A stretch of DNA of 6,951 nucleotides, taken from positions 1 to 6,951 of the forward strand of contig CBFIHP010000057.1 of the NCBI GenBank assembly GCA_965662355.1, read 5' to 3'. Made by a program: the position numbers and the translations under genes. Position 1 is the first letter of the stretch, and each line of letters starts with the position of its first letter. This DNA is from GCA-2683825 sp965662355 (GTDB taxonomy: Bacteria; Planctomycetota; UBA1135; GCA-002686595). This document shows, in pieces, positions 5,579-6,951 of this stretch. Under the pieces are notes generated by a model. It saw nothing but the letters and a program-made list of their open reading frames with translations. It did not search any database and had not been told where the DNA came from.

Positions 5579-6764
5579 TTGAAGATTCCGATTAGGAGTA
5601 CGAGCAACGAGCACAGGCGGGGTTGGGTTCGGTCGTTCAGGGGCCCCATTGTTGGGTGTGGTGGACCAATCGGCACCTGGGCCACGGGCGCCGCGCACGG
5701 CCCGCACCATGTGCCGCAGATGGGCACGATCAGCGAGCTGCTCGCGCAGAACGGCATTCCGACCCGGACCGAGGACCACCTGCGGGCTCTCGAGGAGCTC
5801 GGGGGGCTCGAGGTGCTCGGTAGCTCGAAGACCGACAACATGTACCACGCGGCCTGGGCGTGGGCTGGGAGCTCTCCCTATCGCTCGACGAAGCTCGTCG
5901 GAGCTCACTTCGGGGGACGCGGCAGCCGCTTGCCGTGGCCTGGCCGGCCAAGCTGAAGCGGGACTCGACCCCGCGTCCGCAGTTCCACCACGTGGTCGAC
6001 GTCGTGCCGACCCTGTACGAGATCCTGGACATCACTCCGCCGCGCGTCGTGAACGGGATCAACCAGGACCCCATCGACGGGATCAGCATGGCCTACTCGC
6101 TCTCGGATCCGGCTGCCGAGGGCCAGCGGACCCTGCAGTTCTTCGACATCATGGGGAGCCGTGGGATCTACCACGAGGGGTGGTTTGCGGGGACCTTCGG
6201 GCCCAGGACCCCCTGGGTGCCCGGCGTTCCGCCGGGGATCATGGAGTGGGATCCCGAGAACGATGTCTGGGAGCTCTACAACCTCGAGGAGGACTGGACC
6301 CAGGCGCACGACCTGGCCGCCGAGATGCCGGAGAAGGTCCGTGAGCTGAAGAGTCTCTTCCTCGTCGAGTCGACGAAGAACAAGAACCTCCCCATCGGTG
6401 GGGGGCTCTGGACCGTGGTCTACCACCCCGAGGACGCCCCGGCGACTCCCTACAAGGAATGGACCTTCCGCGGGCCCATGGAGCGCATGCCGGAGTTCGC
6501 GGCTCCGAAGCTGGGCAAGTTCGACAACGACATCCGCATGGAGGTGACCCTGCCCGAGGCGGCGAACGGTGTGCTCTATGCGCTCGGCGGCTTCTCGGGG
6601 GGGCTGACCCTCTACATGAAGGACGGTTACCTCGTCTACGAGTACAACCTCTTCGAGATCCGCCGCACCCAGGTGCGCAGCGCCGAGCCGCTCCCGGCAG
6701 GGGACGCGGTGATCGAGGTCAGCTCCCGGCTGGCCGAGGCACGGCCCGCGGCGCCGCTCGACGT
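5579..6764 (+). pseudogene. Arylsulfatase C-terminal half, frameshifted and truncated at both ends
   Basis: From about 5716 the frame reads MGTISELLAQNGIP, ELGGLEVLGSSKTDNMYHAA and WAWAGSS. After a shift at 5912-5916 it continues in another frame with TRQPLAVAWPAK, PRPQFHHVVDVVPTLYEI, DPIDGISMAY, MGSRGIYHEGW, NDVWELYNLEEDW, LPIGGGLWTVV, APKLGKFDN, ANGVLYALGGFSGGLTLYMK and ends near EVSSRLAEARPAAPLDV. This is the C-terminal part of the large (about 750-800 residue) exported arylsulfatases that hydrolyse sulfate esters. The shift is explained by loss of one G: HFGG then should read TRQP, but GGGGG is one base short. The N-terminal catalytic half with the formylglycine motif C-x-P-S-R and most metal ligands is absent. 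The last ~50-60 residues are replaced by IS91 transposase sequence. The strong GC bias at third positions differs from the minus-strand genes, suggesting another origin. Not functional as an enzyme. Confidence 0.9.
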
Positions 6765-6951
6765 CGCTACATCGCCAGCCCAGCCCTCGCGATCGAACGC
6801 CTCTCCCTCGACGGTGCGCGGTTGCATCCTGTAATCGCTCCGGCATCCCTACGCCAACGGCCAGATCCACGTCGTCTTCTCACCGAAGAGCTTCCTCGAA
6901 CGGCTGTGCGCACGGATCCCGTTTCCAGGCAAGCACATGCTTGCGCGGAAA
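6765..6951 (+). pseudogene. IS91-family (Y2/HUH) transposase internal fragment, frameshifted, runs off the window
   Basis: From 6765 one frame reads RYIASPALAIERLSLDG, which matches the LCRYI-x-RP-x-LA-x-ERLSL segment that follows the tyrosine region in IS91-type transposases. From 6841 a different frame reads RHPYANGQIHVVFSPKSF, LERLCARIPFPGKHML and runs to the window edge. It corresponds to the next block of the same protein (HPYA-x-G-T-HVVF, then RLAALIP-PP-x-H). The shift between the two lies at about 6816-6840. In the second frame TAA at 6832-6834 stands just upstream. The catalytic tyrosines and the zinc-binding N terminus would lie before 6765 and are absent, because the sulfatase sequence joins there. 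The family moves by rolling-circle transposition and can transduce neighbouring DNA; this copy is dead. Whether the C-terminal part beyond the window is complete cannot be told. Confidence 0.8.

Noticed and set aside
5464..5908. Minus-strand frames upstream of the sulfatase homology (5464-5841 and 5471-5908)
   Set aside because: They are antisense to the sulfatase remnant over half their length and carry no motif; the Ser/Arg-rich composition is that of a shadow frame.
5905..6870. A 321-codon minus-strand frame at 5905-6870
   Set aside because: It is antisense to clear arylsulfatase homology with strong third-position GC, which creates long open antisense frames; it also crosses the sulfatase/IS91 join.
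1..6951. CRISPR array, tandem repeat array, rRNA or tRNA gene
   Set aside because: No regularly spaced direct repeats and no conserved rRNA or cloverleaf sequence were found on reading both strands.

Overview
The window looks like part of a bacterial chromosome with fairly high GC content, in an accessory region that has been rearranged repeatedly. Two intact, adjacent genes for exported proteins sit on the minus strand, and both sides are occupied by pieces of broken genes. Signal peptides, Shine-Dalgarno sites, intrinsic terminators and the families present (IS3 and IS91 transposases, subtilase, lysyl-endopeptidase-type protease, large arylsulfatase) fit a Gram-negative environmental bacterium. 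Nothing here fixes the phylum; Myxococcota, Planctomycetota or a marine gammaproteobacterium are all possible.

Left flank (1-840): a fragment of a subtilisin-like (S8) protease enters from the left edge on the plus strand. It runs directly into the C-terminal end of an IS3-type transposase that has lost an internal segment in frame. About 200 bases without a recognisable gene follow. Then, on the minus strand, comes a remnant of a secreted trypsin-like (lysyl-endopeptidase-type) protease, cut off just before its catalytic domain. A strong hairpin with a UUCG loop at 813-840 probably ends the transcript of the first intact gene.

Core (875-5291, minus strand): the upstream gene (4017-5291) encodes a 424-residue exported protein with a beta-rich, Ig-like-looking C terminus. 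It ends in a textbook Rho-independent terminator (3954-3995). A structured leader of about 350 nt with several perfect hairpins follows, and then the second gene (875-3604), a 909-residue exported or membrane-anchored protein that I do not recognise. The terminator between them suggests two transcription units rather than one operon. The leader of the 424-residue gene contains a G11 tract and a G7 tract (C runs in the mRNA), which could be a slippage-prone site.

Right flank (5579-6951, plus strand): the C-terminal half of a large arylsulfatase, lacking its catalytic N-terminal half and carrying a one-base frameshift in a G tract. It is joined abruptly at about 6765 to the middle of an IS91-family (Y2/HUH) transposase gene, itself frameshifted and cut by the window edge. 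The flanks therefore carry at least five broken genes, including two mobile-element remnants. This points to repeated insertion and deletion on either side of the two intact genes. No RNA gene, CRISPR array, or complete mobile element was found.
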